Shown in pieces: positions 27,182 to 36,268 of a DNA stretch of 64,000 nucleotides (the first letter of the stretch is position 1; each line of letters opens with the position of its first letter). Source of the stretch: an uncultured Lachnospiraceae bacterium (GTDB lineage: Bacteria; Bacillota; Clostridia; Lachnospirales; Lachnospiraceae); NCBI GenBank assembly GCA_910579865.1, contig CAJTXA010000013.1, positions 1 through 64,000 of the forward strand, read 5' to 3'. The notes under the pieces are model-generated. The model did no database searches and had not been told where the DNA came from. It saw only the letters and a list, made by a program, of their open reading frames with translations. Made by a program: the position numbers and the translations under genes.

Positions 27182-27591
27182 GCGCTGAACAATTACGAAG
27201 GTGAACCTGCTTATATTCTGTACGACTGAAGAAATCAGTAATGAAAATGTTGGCATAGATTCAAGTTTTGCGGACATCAAATACACAACAGTTGTTTTTG
27301 AAAATTTTAAAAAACAATAAAATAATCTTCTGATGATTTATAGTATAAAACTGACATTAACTAATCATCTGGCAAAATCAAGTCGACTTTGGAAGAGATA
27401 AATTCACAGGCTACTATAATGCGCCAATTATTGATGCCTTAACGGATGACCGACAGCAAATAATAATAATACGAAATCGCTGTTATATAACCCCACCACT
27501 CACTTCCACGTGTTCTTTAGTATGCCAATCTTATAAAGAAAAGAAAACTAGAATAGAAAACAGAAACGCGAAAGTTAGTCATAACACATGA
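27182..27591 (+). pseudogene. Decayed coding fragments, family not recognised
   Basis: Three stretches read like protein but lack starts: one near 27182-27230 (ALNNYEGEPAYILYD then stop), one near 27245-27320 (NVGIDSSFADIKYTTVVFEN) and one at 27361-27591 (VDFGRDKFTGYYNAPIIDAL and onward, 76 codons open). Their amino-acid composition is more protein-like than the flanks. I could not assign them to a family. Confidence 0.35.
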
Positions 27592-27602
27592 GTGTCTTTC
27601 GC
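27568..27602. repeat. Hairpin GCGAAAG...CTTTCGC
   Basis: A 7-bp perfect stem with a 21-base interior that itself contains CAC/GTG pairing, in a region without genes. No T-run. It may be a relic terminator or part of a structured RNA. Confidence 0.3.
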
Positions 27603-28088
27603 AGAAAGGCAAAAAATAATAATGAAGAACTATCATTATAGGAAGAACTTAGATAGAATATTGTGTCAATCTTTTATGTTTTCTTCTACAGGCGTTATGG
27701 ACTTCATAATTATAGAAAATAAAGAAAAGATAAAATCGTGAAAAATCTTCAAAACCAAAATAAATAAGACAATATGAAAATTTAAAGAAAGGAGAGACCA
27801 TTCAAAAAACAAGTACATAGAAACAGAAAGTACAAAAACTCTATCATTACTTTGTATATAACCATTGACGATTCAAATATAAAAATTTATGAAATAGCAT
27901 AATTAGGCAATTTTGAATAGTATCAAAGGCTATTTTGAGAATTTATAACTGTAGAGTGTACAAGAACTTGTGAATAGTAACTTAGAGAGGATTATAAAAA
28001 TATATATGTTGAAACAATAAAAAGTATCCGTGAGAATTCCAATTTCTCGATGTAAGTCTATTCAACTACATTTTGAGTGGCAGGAATT

Positions 28089-30344
28089 ATGAAATATATA
28101 AATGTCATCTATACAACTATAAAAAAACAAGATAAATTTTCACCCTTTCCCTATCCTCCCCTCTATCAAGAAAAAAATACAGACTATATCTGTTTTACTG
28201 ACAATCCTACTGTAAAATCCAACTTTTGGAAAGTCAAATATTTTGAACAAATAGATGATTCTTCTATAGAAGAATCTTTAAAATCCTATCATACAAAACT
28301 TTATATTGAACCAAATCAGATCTTACTAAAATCCAGAAAAGAACCTGATTTTCTTATTACTGTTCCAGATATCTATGAAATTATTGGAGAAACTCCTGAC
28401 TTTGACAATTTTACTAAAACTGCCAACCCAGATGGAACCTATCATATAGAACCTAATCCAGAATATCACAATGGCCCATATGATGGGCACCCTCTTTTGC
28501 TTACAATTGGTGTCCCTGTTAGTAACCAAATTGGAACCATTCGCCGCTGTTTGGATGGAATCCAGCCGATCTTAGAAGCGATTCCATCTGAACTTTTAGT
28601 AGTTGATACTGGTAGTACAGATGGAACCGTAAAAATAGCACAGGAATATCAAGCCCGTGTCATTCAATTTCCGTGGTGTAACAATATGTCTGCTGCCAGA
28701 AACTATGGTATTAAAAATGCAAAGGGAGAATGGTATATGTCGATTGACGATGATGAATGGTTTGAGTCAGTAGAAGATATTATTGACTTTTTCCGTTCTG
28801 AAAAGTACAAACATTACCTATTTGCTTCTTATATTCAGAGAAATTATCACTCTCTTTCTCTTACTACTTATGATGACAATTTAGCACCAAGAATTGCTAA
28901 AATCACTTCTTCTCTTCATTTTGAAGGACGAATTCATGACTCTCTGATAGGAATTGAAGAAAATGATCTTTATTGTTCAAAAGATATTGCTCATCATACT
29001 GGCTTTCATCATGACAATATAGAATCTTTAACTGCAAAAACAAAAAGAAATCTTTCCTCCTTATACTTTGATTTATATGAATATCCAAAAGATTTGCGTT
29101 ACACTTATCAAATTGCAAATGAATTTAATGTCCTCTTTCAAGCAAAACATGCTATTGCATACTTGTATCGTGGTCTATCTATAAATCAGGAAGTAAAAGA
29201 TATGTACTACCAGAAATTATTAGCTTCTCATCTACTTATTGCACTATATACTGATAAAAACCCTGATTTATTTTCTCATACACGGGTTTGTTTATCTTCT
29301 ACAACTTATACAACACCTGAATTAGCACTCATTCACTATATGTTATTTCAACTTGCATTTCAACTAGAGTATGATATTTCATTTATTGAAAAAGAAGCCT
29401 CCGAATATGAACACTATCGAGAGGAACACTTAAAAAATCCAAATCAAAAAGGAATAAAAGCAGTTCTTCATCAAGATGTTTGCATGAATTCCAATTATTT
29501 ATCTTCTTATCAAGTAGCACGCTTTTCACTGGCTATTCGTAAACAAGCAAAAATTGAAGCAGAACATTGGTTAAATCAAATCGATCTTACACAAGCTTCT
29601 CAAGAAACAGCTCTTACTTTTTGTAATCAAATTATTTATTGTAAGACGAACTCTATCGTTCAATATGGATTACAAATGACAATTAATTATATCTCTTCTT
29701 TATCAAGAGAACAAATTGCTTCCTTTGCATCTATTGTGTGGAATAAATATACTACTTCATCAAAAGATGTACAACATTCTTTGGGTTTTGTTTTCTTCCA
29801 ACATTTTATGGCAAAATCAGATTATAATAAACTTTCTATTCATATGCTATATTGGCTCGCTATTCTTGGAGAAAAATTATTTCTTGCTATGCAAAAGGAA
29901 GAAGATACTACTTATTTTACTGTATTTCTCAACTATATTACAGCTTTATATACTTATGCAATCCATTACTATAATCCAGAGCGTTTTTCAGAAGACTCTC
30001 CTCTTCTTCCAGAAAATATAAGGGCTGCTTATCATATTATGAAAGCATTAGAAGCTACTGAAAAAAATAATCAACTTCTTTGTATGGAAGAATTAAAATT
30101 TGCGCTACGTACTTTTCCCGGTTTTAAAAGAGGAATTTCTCTTCTTTTTGAACAACTAAAACAAGAAACACCAGAACCTAATCCTGAAAATGAAATACAG
30201 ATTCTAGCAGAACAATTAAAACAACAAGTAAGAACATTTATCGCAAACGGAAATAAACAAAAAGCCTACGCTATTTTATCTGAACTACACAATCTTTTAC
30301 CAGAAGATAAAGAAATTCAAGAACTACAAACTATGTTAACTTAA
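28089..30344 (+). CDS. GT-A (GT2-like) glycosyltransferase with TPR-like tail, paralogue A
   Basis: The protein (751 residues) has three parts. Residues 1-140 are a conserved lead domain with FPYPPLYQE, DYICFTDN and SNFWKVKYFE. About 145-400 is the GT-A core: LLTIGVPVSNQIGTIRRCLD, LLVVDTGSTDGT, FPWCNNMSAARNYG, WYMSIDDDEWFE (DDD metal/nucleotide-sugar site) and LHFEGRIHDSL. The rest is a helical TPR-like tail. Five further copies lie in this window around the flagellin gene, so flagellin (Ser/Thr glycosylation) is the probable acceptor and the action is cytoplasmic. The ATG at 28089 aligns with the paralogues' starts and follows CAGGA; the GTG at 28077 does not. Confidence 0.85.
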   Translation: MKYINVIYTTIKKQDKFSPFPYPPLYQEKNTDYICFTDNPTVKSNFWKVKYFEQIDDSSIEESLKSYHTKLYIEPNQILLKSRKEPDFLITVPDIYEIIGETPDFDNFTKTANPDGTYHIEPNPEYHNGPYDGHPLLLTIGVPVSNQIGTIRRCLDGIQPILEAIPSELLVVDTGSTDGTVKIAQEYQARVIQFPWCNNMSAARNYGIKNAKGEWYMSIDDDEWFESVEDIIDFFRSEKYKHYLFASYIQRNYHSLSLTTYDDNLAPRIAKITSSLHFEGRIHDSLIGIEENDLYCSKDIAHHTGFHHDNIESLTAKTKRNLSSLYFDLYEYPKDLRYTYQIANEFNVLFQAKHAIAYLYRGLSINQEVKDMYYQKLLASHLLIALYTDKNPDLFSHTRVCLSSTTYTTPELALIHYMLFQLAFQLEYDISFIEKEASEYEHYREEHLKNPNQKGIKAVLHQDVCMNSNYLSSYQVARFSLAIRKQAKIEAEHWLNQIDLTQASQETALTFCNQIIYCKTNSIVQYGLQMTINYISSLSREQIASFASIVWNKYTTSSKDVQHSLGFVFFQHFMAKSDYNKLSIHMLYWLAILGEKLFLAMQKEEDTTYFTVFLNYITALYTYAIHYYNPERFSEDSPLLPENIRAAYHIMKALEATEKNNQLLCMEELKFALRTFPGFKRGISLLFEQLKQETPEPNPENEIQILAEQLKQQVRTFIANGNKQKAYAILSELHNLLPEDKEIQELQTMLT

Positions 30345-30354
30345 GGAGAAATTT

Positions 30355-32697
30355 ATGTTAAACCAAACTTTTCATAAATATGTAATTTATTTAAGACTAA
30401 AAACAGAAGATACATTACTTTCCTTTCCATACCCCCCCATCTATCAGGATAAGCAAGTAGACTATCTTTGTTTTACCTCTGCCAAACATATTCACTCTAA
30501 GTTTTGGACTATACACTATGTTACTGATTTTCATGATTCCAAAATTGCAGAAATTCTATCTATCTACGAATACAAAATGGAAATTTTTTCCAATCAAATT
30601 TTAATTGGATCACCTTATCAAAAAGATTTAGAATATAATCCTATTCTTACTCTTCCAGAGTTACAGGAAATTCCTGATATATCCTTTGATAAAGAAAAAC
30701 TTTCTTCTACTAAGGATACAAATGGAACATATCTTTTTTCCAAAAATCCTACCTATTTAGATGGTCCTTATCATGGACGATCTTTACTTCTTACGATTGG
30801 CCTTCCTGTCAGCAATCAAATTGATACAATTGAACGCTGTCTCTCTCATATTCAGCCACTACTAGATCAACTTACCTCTGAACTTCTTGTTATTAATACA
30901 GGAAGTTCAGATGGCACAATAGAAATCTGTAAAAAATATGGCGCAAGAATTATTGATTTTCCATGGTGTAACAATATGTCCGCTGCTAGAAACACTGGCA
31001 TTTTTCATGCACTAGGAGATTGGTACCTCTCCATCGATGACGATGAATGGTTTGAAAATGTAGATGAAATTTTATCCTTTTTTCAAACAAAAACTTATTT
31101 AAATTATGACTCTGCAACTTATATTCAAAGAAATTATCATACCTCTTCTGGTGAAACGTGGTCTGATATCCATACAGTTCGAATGGCAAAAATTACACCA
31201 GAATTACACTTTGAAGGAAGAATCCACGATGCTTTAATTGTTCCTAGCAAAAAAAGACCTTACCAAATTTTTTCTTATACACATCACTATGGATTTATTA
31301 AAAATATTCCAGAAAAAAGCAAGGCAAAATATATTCGAAATACTACCTCTTTATTGTATGATATCTATGAATATCCTACCTCTCTTCGTTATAATTATCA
31401 ACTAGCTCAAGAACTAAATGCTATTGAAAATTATTCTTTATCTTGTGCCTATTTTATAAAAGGAATTTCAATAGAAAAAGAAATTTCTGATCTTTATTAT
31501 GGAAAAAACCATGCTTCTCATTTATTTGCTACTTTATATAACTCTGGAAATAAAGATCTCTTTCCAATGATAAAATTAATGGAAGATTTTTATCCTTATA
31601 CACTTAGTGAAAAAGCCTTTTTTGCATATATTCAAGCAGATTTAGGATTACAACTTAACCAAGAACCAAAAGATATTTTAACCTTCTATCAAAATTATCT
31701 ATACTATAAAGAACAATTTGAAATCAATCCAAATGATAGCCTTCTCTTTAGCAGTATTGGTTTAGAGGTGTGTACAAATACTCCTTATCTTATCGACGCA
31801 CATGTTGTTGCTTTTTGTGCATTTATTCAAAATAATCAAATAAATGAAGCTTTAACTATATTAGAAAAAATTGATTATCAAAGTCTCATCTTGAATCAAA
31901 AAGCTTTTATTCATTGTTTTATTTATGCTTCAGAGCAAGTCTATCAGTCTTGTATTAATAAACTTTCTTCTGTAACAGCGGAGCTTTGGTCATTTCATCT
32001 TTTATCAGAACTATTAGAAAGTCTAAATTTGGAAGAACAACAAAGCCGCCAGCTAAAACGTCTTTCCTATTTTCTTACACAGTTTAGTATTGATACATTA
32101 AATCGTTTTTTCTTTCGTACAAAATTAATATCTAATATAAAAATACAAAATGTATTATGTAATACTGCCCTACAGTTAGAAATAAAAAATTCCTCTATCC
32201 AAGAACTTTTCTTTTATTCTTATCTTCTCCGATATTGTTTTGTAAAAGAAACAAAAGAAGAAAATCGTATGAATTATTTTCTAAAATATATTCAACTAAC
32301 TGGAACTTATGCAGATGCTTATTATCAACCCGAATTACTAAAAAATACAAAACATTGTGTTATTTCAAAAGATATATTAGCTGCTTATTATATTAATTTA
32401 GCCTTAAAAAATAAAAATACTATTTCTGTTGCTATCTCCTATCTAAAAACAGCTTTAGATATTTTTCCTGGTGGTTTTCGGGATGAAATCCAAAAATTAT
32501 TACAAGAAATCTCACAACCCAAACAAGATCCTATTATGGACGAATTAACAACATTAACAAATCAAATTAAAAAAAATGCAAAGAAACTAATAGAAAAAGG
32601 AGAAATAGCAGAAGCAGTACAAATTTTAAAGGAGTTACATGAATATATGCCAACAGATAAAGAGGTTACAGAAATATTAGAAATGCTAATAGAATAA
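30355..32697 (+). CDS. GT-A glycosyltransferase with TPR-like tail, paralogue B
   Basis: At 780 residues this is the longest of the family. It keeps every landmark of the paralogues: FPYPPIYQD, DYLCFTSA, LLTIGLPVSNQIDTIERC, INTGSSDGT, FPWCNNMSAARNTG, WYLSIDDDEWFE, YIQRNYHTSSGE and LHFEGRIHDAL. Its C-terminal tail ends in an amphipathic repeat (IEKGEIAEAVQILKELHEYM) nearly matching the end of paralogue A. It follows A by 10 bases with AAGGAG before the ATG, so the two are co-transcribed. The stronger match to paralogue C than to A in the SSGET region suggests duplication or gene conversion. Confidence 0.85.
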   Translation: MLNQTFHKYVIYLRLKTEDTLLSFPYPPIYQDKQVDYLCFTSAKHIHSKFWTIHYVTDFHDSKIAEILSIYEYKMEIFSNQILIGSPYQKDLEYNPILTLPELQEIPDISFDKEKLSSTKDTNGTYLFSKNPTYLDGPYHGRSLLLTIGLPVSNQIDTIERCLSHIQPLLDQLTSELLVINTGSSDGTIEICKKYGARIIDFPWCNNMSAARNTGIFHALGDWYLSIDDDEWFENVDEILSFFQTKTYLNYDSATYIQRNYHTSSGETWSDIHTVRMAKITPELHFEGRIHDALIVPSKKRPYQIFSYTHHYGFIKNIPEKSKAKYIRNTTSLLYDIYEYPTSLRYNYQLAQELNAIENYSLSCAYFIKGISIEKEISDLYYGKNHASHLFATLYNSGNKDLFPMIKLMEDFYPYTLSEKAFFAYIQADLGLQLNQEPKDILTFYQNYLYYKEQFEINPNDSLLFSSIGLEVCTNTPYLIDAHVVAFCAFIQNNQINEALTILEKIDYQSLILNQKAFIHCFIYASEQVYQSCINKLSSVTAELWSFHLLSELLESLNLEEQQSRQLKRLSYFLTQFSIDTLNRFFFRTKLISNIKIQNVLCNTALQLEIKNSSIQELFFYSYLLRYCFVKETKEENRMNYFLKYIQLTGTYADAYYQPELLKNTKHCVISKDILAAYYINLALKNKNTISVAISYLKTALDIFPGGFRDEIQKLLQEISQPKQDPIMDELTTLTNQIKKNAKKLIEKGEIAEAVQILKELHEYMPTDKEVTEILEMLIE

Positions 32698-32725
32698 TTT
32701 CTATTAATTTTAACTATATTTAAAT

Positions 32726-32764
32726 TGGTGCATAAATACAATAAAAAATTAAATTTATGCACCA
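32726..32764. terminator. Terminator of the A-B glycosyltransferase pair
   Basis: TGGTGCATAAAT and ATTTATGCACCA form a 12-bp stem, followed by CAATTTTTTC on the plus strand. Confidence 0.75.
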
Positions 32765-32798
32765 CAATTTTTTCAGGAAAAGTTTTCTCTTTCTGAAA

Positions 32799-33245
32799 TT
32801 ATCTTCTATTAAGAAAATGCATTTTCCCAATCATATTAGACTTTATCTCGTTCTTAGGTTTTTCCCCAATTTCTTCATTAAAAACACTTTTCATTTTTCC
32901 TGTAATTCCTCTTACACAGGATGGACAATATCTTCCATAGCGAATATTACATCCACATTTTTCGCACTTAATATAATAATCACTTCCTTCTGGTATCTCA
33001 ACCTTTCCATTTTTTAATAATAATTCAATCACATCGGAATGTACCCCTGTTGCTCTAGATATTATAGCAGCAGATGTTGGTCCATATTCTTCTAAAAATT
33101 CTTTAACTTTTCCAAAGTCATCTAATATTTCATATCCACATACACTACACTTATATTTTCCATTACTAATATAACTCATCTTTCCATTACATACATTACA
33201 CTTTGTTGGTTTATTCTTTGTAAGTAATTTATATAAGTCAGCCAT
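32799..33245 (-). CDS. YvyF-like flagellar-operon zinc protein
   Basis: The 148-residue protein has an N-terminal zinc ribbon (CNVCNGKM and CSVCGYE), a winged-helix-like middle (KVKEFLEEYGPTSAAIISRATGVHSDVIELLL) and a second cysteine pair cluster (CEKCGCNIRYGRYCPSC), then a basic tail. This order resembles the YvyF/TIGR03826 family encoded in Firmicute late flagellar operons ahead of flgM. Here it stands alone inside the glycosylation island. GGAGG precedes the ATG. The region upstream carries the candidate invertible promoter at 33444-33909, so its expression may be switched. Confidence 0.65.
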   Translation of the reverse strand: MADLYKLLTKNKPTKCNVCNGKMSYISNGKYKCSVCGYEILDDFGKVKEFLEEYGPTSAAIISRATGVHSDVIELLLKNGKVEIPEGSDYYIKCEKCGCNIRYGRYCPSCVRGITGKMKSVFNEEIGEKPKNEIKSNMIGKMHFLNRR

Positions 33246-33443
33246 CCTCTATCCTCCACAAACATTTTATTTAAACTTTTTTAGCATCATTTTCATTATA
33301 TCTTATTTCTCTTTTATTCCATTTTTTCTTTTCAATTTTATTATCACCTTCTTTAAAACTATAATATATTTCTTATTTCAAATCCAATCTTATTTCCCTT
33401 TTACTTATAAAAATAATAAACAAACATTTTCTTCTTATATAAA

Positions 33444-33475
33444 ATTTTTCATAGAATAGATTCCTCTACGAAAAA
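33444..33475 (+). repeat. Left 32-bp inverted repeat of a candidate invertible segment
   Basis: Together with 33878-33909 this forms a 31/32 matched inverted repeat (single mismatch at position 11 of the repeat; core AATAGATTCCTCTACGAAAA) separated by 402 bases. No coding frame lies between the repeats. Confidence 0.85.
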
Positions 33476-33510
33476 TAATAATATTACTAATAAAATAAGG
33501 CTTTTTTTAT

Positions 33511-33612
33511 TTTGACTAAAATTTTGACGGCTTATATTTCAATCCTAATATTAATTATTAAATTATATTTTTATATAAATTCAAATTTTTTGACGATTTA
33601 TTTGACGGTTTA
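33511..33612 (+). repeat. Four TTTGAC motifs in two 12-base-spaced pairs
   Basis: TTTGAC begins at 33511, 33523, 33589 and 33601; three continue as TTTGACG and two as TTTGACGG(C/T)TTAT. The regular spacing inside the candidate invertible segment suggests protein binding sites. Confidence 0.45.
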
Positions 33613-33827
33613 TAGAAGTTTTTATTTTTTTACTTTCTATACTTACTTAAAAACATATTACTAAGGTTAAATTTTATATTAAATTATAGTATTTATTAAT
33701 TAATTTAAAGAATATAATACGATTTCTCTTATATAAAAATAATATATATATTTTTAATATATAGATTATAGTGTATATAATTTTTTATTTAATGTATATT
33801 TATACAAAAATTTAAAGATATTTATTC

Positions 33828-33856
33828 TTGACATTCTATAGAATAGAGTTTATTAT
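33828..33856 (+). promoter_or_regulatory. Outward-facing promoter inside the inverted-repeat segment
   Basis: TTGACA (33828-33833), 17-base spacer and TATTAT (33851-33856) place a transcript start near 33863, just before the right repeat. In this orientation it fires away from the yvyF-like gene into a terminator hairpin at 33911-33945; inversion would point it at that gene. The spacer contains the palindrome ATTCTATAGAAT. Confidence 0.65.
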
Positions 33857-33877
33857 ATAAAAAATAAAGGCATAAAG

Positions 33878-33909
33878 TTTTTCGTAGAGGAATCTATTAT
33901 ATGAAAAAT
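33878..33909 (-). repeat. Right 32-bp inverted repeat of the candidate invertible segment
   Basis: Reverse complement of 33444-33475 with one mismatch. No clear target-site duplication flanks the pair. Confidence 0.85.
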
Positions 33910-33910
33910 A

Positions 33911-33945
33911 GTATACAAATATAATAAAAAATTTTATTTGTATAC
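33911..33945. terminator. Terminator beside the right inverted repeat
   Basis: GTATACAAATA and TATTTGTATAC form an 11-bp stem directly after the right repeat. It would stop the outward promoter's transcript in the present orientation. Confidence 0.55.
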
Positions 33946-34342
33946 TACTCTTTCATCATATAATTATCTTAAATATGTCAAACCTATTTTTATAAATTAC
34001 TTTTTCATCTCGTTTTTTACATCTATATCATAAAAACGTACTATAATAAATAACATAATAATAATTTATTCTCCAATTTTCTTGATATCTCACTGGTATA
34101 TTTATAAAATCTCAATTTAAATAAACACAACTATTACAAGTCCTATTTGTAATTCAAGATCACTATACCTTTTAATTCCAAATTCATCTAATTAAATATG
34201 GTTCTAAAATATAAATACCTAAATCAATAATTTTCCCTTTTACATAACCTTTTTTAAATGGCTCTTTTTAAGCTTAATTTATTTCATTTACAGAATACTA
34301 CATCTATTCTTCAAATAACTATTTCTTTATTTTATATTCTTT
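33946..34342. other. AT-rich intergenic region downstream of the phosphonate operon
   Basis: About 400 bases with no gene, promoter or strong hairpin that I can support. Confidence 0.4.
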
Positions 34343-35452
34343 TTATTTATTTTTTTCAATAATTTCTTTAATCAAAAATTGTGCCATTTCCTCAATTTCT
34401 CCAAATTCTACCTTTTTTGCCAGTGAAACTTTAAACCTATCCTTTACTTTTTTTATTAATTCATCTGTATAAAATAATGTACCATCCACAATCTTTTCTA
34501 TCCCATCCAAATAAATCGATTCCTGATTCTTTTTTCTCATCTCCTCTATAGAAAATATTTTGTCATCTAAATAAGAACAAATTTTATCTTCTGTTCCATC
34601 GATAATAATAGGATATCCTCCAATTTCTCCAAATACACCTGGACAATGCAATTTTATTTTTTCTCCATTTCTTACAGCAAACAAAATCCCTTCAATAATT
34701 TGAAAATTACTAGATGCATTCATCATATTTCTTTTTGCATCTACAGGCATTTCTATTTTACAATTTAAAAATAATTCTTTTTTATCCAAATACAATTTTT
34801 TTCCTTCATAAATTACATCAATAAGTTGTTCTATTCCTTCTGTTTGCCCTTCTTTACTAATCACTACATCGTGAAAATGACTTGTTGCATATGTTACATC
34901 AATATTCCAAATATCATTAATTTTATACTTTTCTGCCACAGCAAATTTAATGCGTGGAATCAAATGATTAATATTCCCACTTCCAAAATCTGGATATATT
35001 TTTCCAGCCGATTTTAACCATGGAATAACCACATCTGAATAAGATGTATGAATTACAATAGCGTGACTTTTTGCTTTCTCATATGCTTCCATAATATTTT
35101 TTATATATTTAATTGCTAATGGTGCCCAAATACCATAAGCACGAACATTTTTCCATGAAATACTGCCATATTTTATGCCAGTATAAGCACGACTACTATT
35201 TACAATAATATCTGGTTGACAATTACAAATACATTCTACCATTGAATCAATATTATTAAAATCAACTCCCTCAATTATCTTTACCTCTGTTCGATTTTGT
35301 CCTCGAATCATTGAAGAAACACGTATGATATTTACATCAGTTATCATTTTTTCTTTTCTTCTTCCGACAACAAAAATTTCTTTTTCTTCATCTTTACTTG
35401 AAAGTAAATAATCCAATAAATAATTTCCCACACTTCCAAGCCCCATAATCAT
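34343..35452 (-). CDS. Rossmann-fold oxidoreductase, last gene of the phosphonate operon
   Basis: The frame of 369 residues begins MIMGLGSVGNYLLDYLL, an NAD(P)-binding GxGxxG start, and continues with IFVVGRRKEKM and PDIIVNSSRAYTG. The remainder has no motif I can name; it is loosely like saccharopine/malate dehydrogenase folds. The Rossmann strand is cut short at this start. Upstream, a frame from ATG 35517 would supply MEKLDEKLRILKENIQKKK and then the missing KVKI strand if the A10 tract (T-run at 35462-35471) gained one base or slipped. Substrate unknown; phosphonoacetaldehyde or an NDP-linked intermediate is possible from context. Confidence 0.7.
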   Translation of the reverse strand: MIMGLGSVGNYLLDYLLSSKDEEKEIFVVGRRKEKMITDVNIIRVSSMIRGQNRTEVKIIEGVDFNNIDSMVECICNCQPDIIVNSSRAYTGIKYGSISWKNVRAYGIWAPLAIKYIKNIMEAYEKAKSHAIVIHTSYSDVVIPWLKSAGKIYPDFGSGNINHLIPRIKFAVAEKYKINDIWNIDVTYATSHFHDVVISKEGQTEGIEQLIDVIYEGKKLYLDKKELFLNCKIEMPVDAKRNMMNASSNFQIIEGILFAVRNGEKIKLHCPGVFGEIGGYPIIIDGTEDKICSYLDDKIFSIEEMRKKNQESIYLDGIEKIVDGTLFYTDELIKKVKDRFKVSLAKKVEFGEIEEMAQFLIKEIIEKNK

Positions 35453-35457
35453 AATCT

Positions 35458-35517
35458 TTACTTTTTTTTTTGAATATTTTCTTTTAATATACGAAGTTTT
35501 TCATCTAATTTTTCCAT
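35458..35517 (-). pseudogene. Split N-terminus of the oxidoreductase with an A10 tract
   Basis: ATG at 35517 opens a 19-codon frame that ends at TAA immediately after ten consecutive A residues (35471-35462). One extra A joins it in frame to MIMGLGSVG and rebuilds a standard Rossmann N-terminus. The ATG overlaps the end of the upstream nucleotidyltransferase gene, as expected for the true gene start, and a GGAG lies about 11-16 bases before it. This looks like a phase-variable or slippage-dependent gene rather than a short peptide. Confidence 0.6.
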
Positions 35518-36268
35518 ATTCTTTATCTTCTCCTTCTATTTGATTGAAATCTTCAATTGTATTACAATTAATCCACTTTTGAAAGCCAATCATTTCATAT
35601 TGTTGTCTACTTAATCCATCAAAATAACTTTGAATTATTATTAAGTTAGTTCCTTTCCAACTTTCTTTCTCTATTTCATTTACTACTCTAGATAATCTAT
35701 AAATATCTATAAATTTCCATATTTGACCAGAATTAAAAATTGCACGAAAAGGTTCTTTTATTTCCAACAAATCATGATTTGTATCATAAATATAGTGTAA
35801 TTTATCCTTATAATTATAATAAAATACAACTGCTTTATTTGCTAAAATAGGTATATTGTTATAGGTAATTACATTATTGCAGCTTTTAAAAACCTTAGAA
35901 AAATTTTCTTTATCCACATATAAGTCTCCTTCTGCAAAGACAATTTCATCTGCTCCTATTTCTATTGCAGCTTTTACTCCAAGATATAAGCTATAGCAAG
36001 AACCATATTCTCTATAATATTGATTTTCTATAAGTATAATTTTTTGATAATATTCCTTAAATTCTTTTTTTAATACCTCTTTTAATTCATCAAATTTAAA
36101 TCCGCCAACAATAATATATTTATCAAACTTTTCCCTTTCAAAAATCATATGATATAAAAGAGATTCTTTAATACTATTTTTATAATAGATACATTTTAAA
36201 TAGGTTTTTCCTATCGATTTGCAAAATCGACTTGATACTCCTGCTACAGTAAGAAGTAATATCTTCAA
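35501..36268 (-). CDS. LicC/PntC-like nucleotidyltransferase
   Basis: The protein (255 residues) begins MKILLLTVAGVSSRF, a variant of the (L/A)AAGxGSR nucleotide-binding loop, and has EGDLYVD, a metal-binding Asp as in LicC and MobA-like enzymes. LicC makes CDP-choline; PntC, its relative in phosphonate clusters, makes CMP-activated 2-aminoethylphosphonate. Placement with PEP mutase and phosphonopyruvate decarboxylase favours CMP-activation of a phosphonate. The TTG at 36268 overlaps the epimerase stop as TTGA and follows GGAG; a longer GTG start at 36292 would overlap more. Confidence 0.7.
   Translation of the reverse strand: MKILLLTVAGVSSRFCKSIGKTYLKCIYYKNSIKESLLYHMIFEREKFDKYIIVGGFKFDELKEVLKKEFKEYYQKIILIENQYYREYGSCYSLYLGVKAAIEIGADEIVFAEGDLYVDKENFSKVFKSCNNVITYNNIPILANKAVVFYYNYKDKLHYIYDTNHDLLEIKEPFRAIFNSGQIWKFIDIYRLSRVVNEIEKESWKGTNLIIIQSYFDGLSRQQYEMIGFQKWINCNTIEDFNQIEGEDKEYGKIR

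Larger units (their letters stand above)
25956..28088. other. 2.1-kb AT-rich region without intact genes
   Basis: No frame with a start and a recognisable product was found on either strand. The left part (25956-27100) is very AT-rich and featureless. The right part (27180-28088) is less AT-biased and holds short in-frame fragments that look like decayed coding sequence, plus the hairpin at 27568-27602. It separates the defence operon from the flagellin glycosylation island and probably marks an old insertion or deletion. Confidence 0.5.

Noticed and set aside
33511..33612. CRISPR array from repeated TTTGACGG words
   Set aside because: The repeats are 6-12 bases, unequal in spacing overall, and have no spacers or cas genes nearby.
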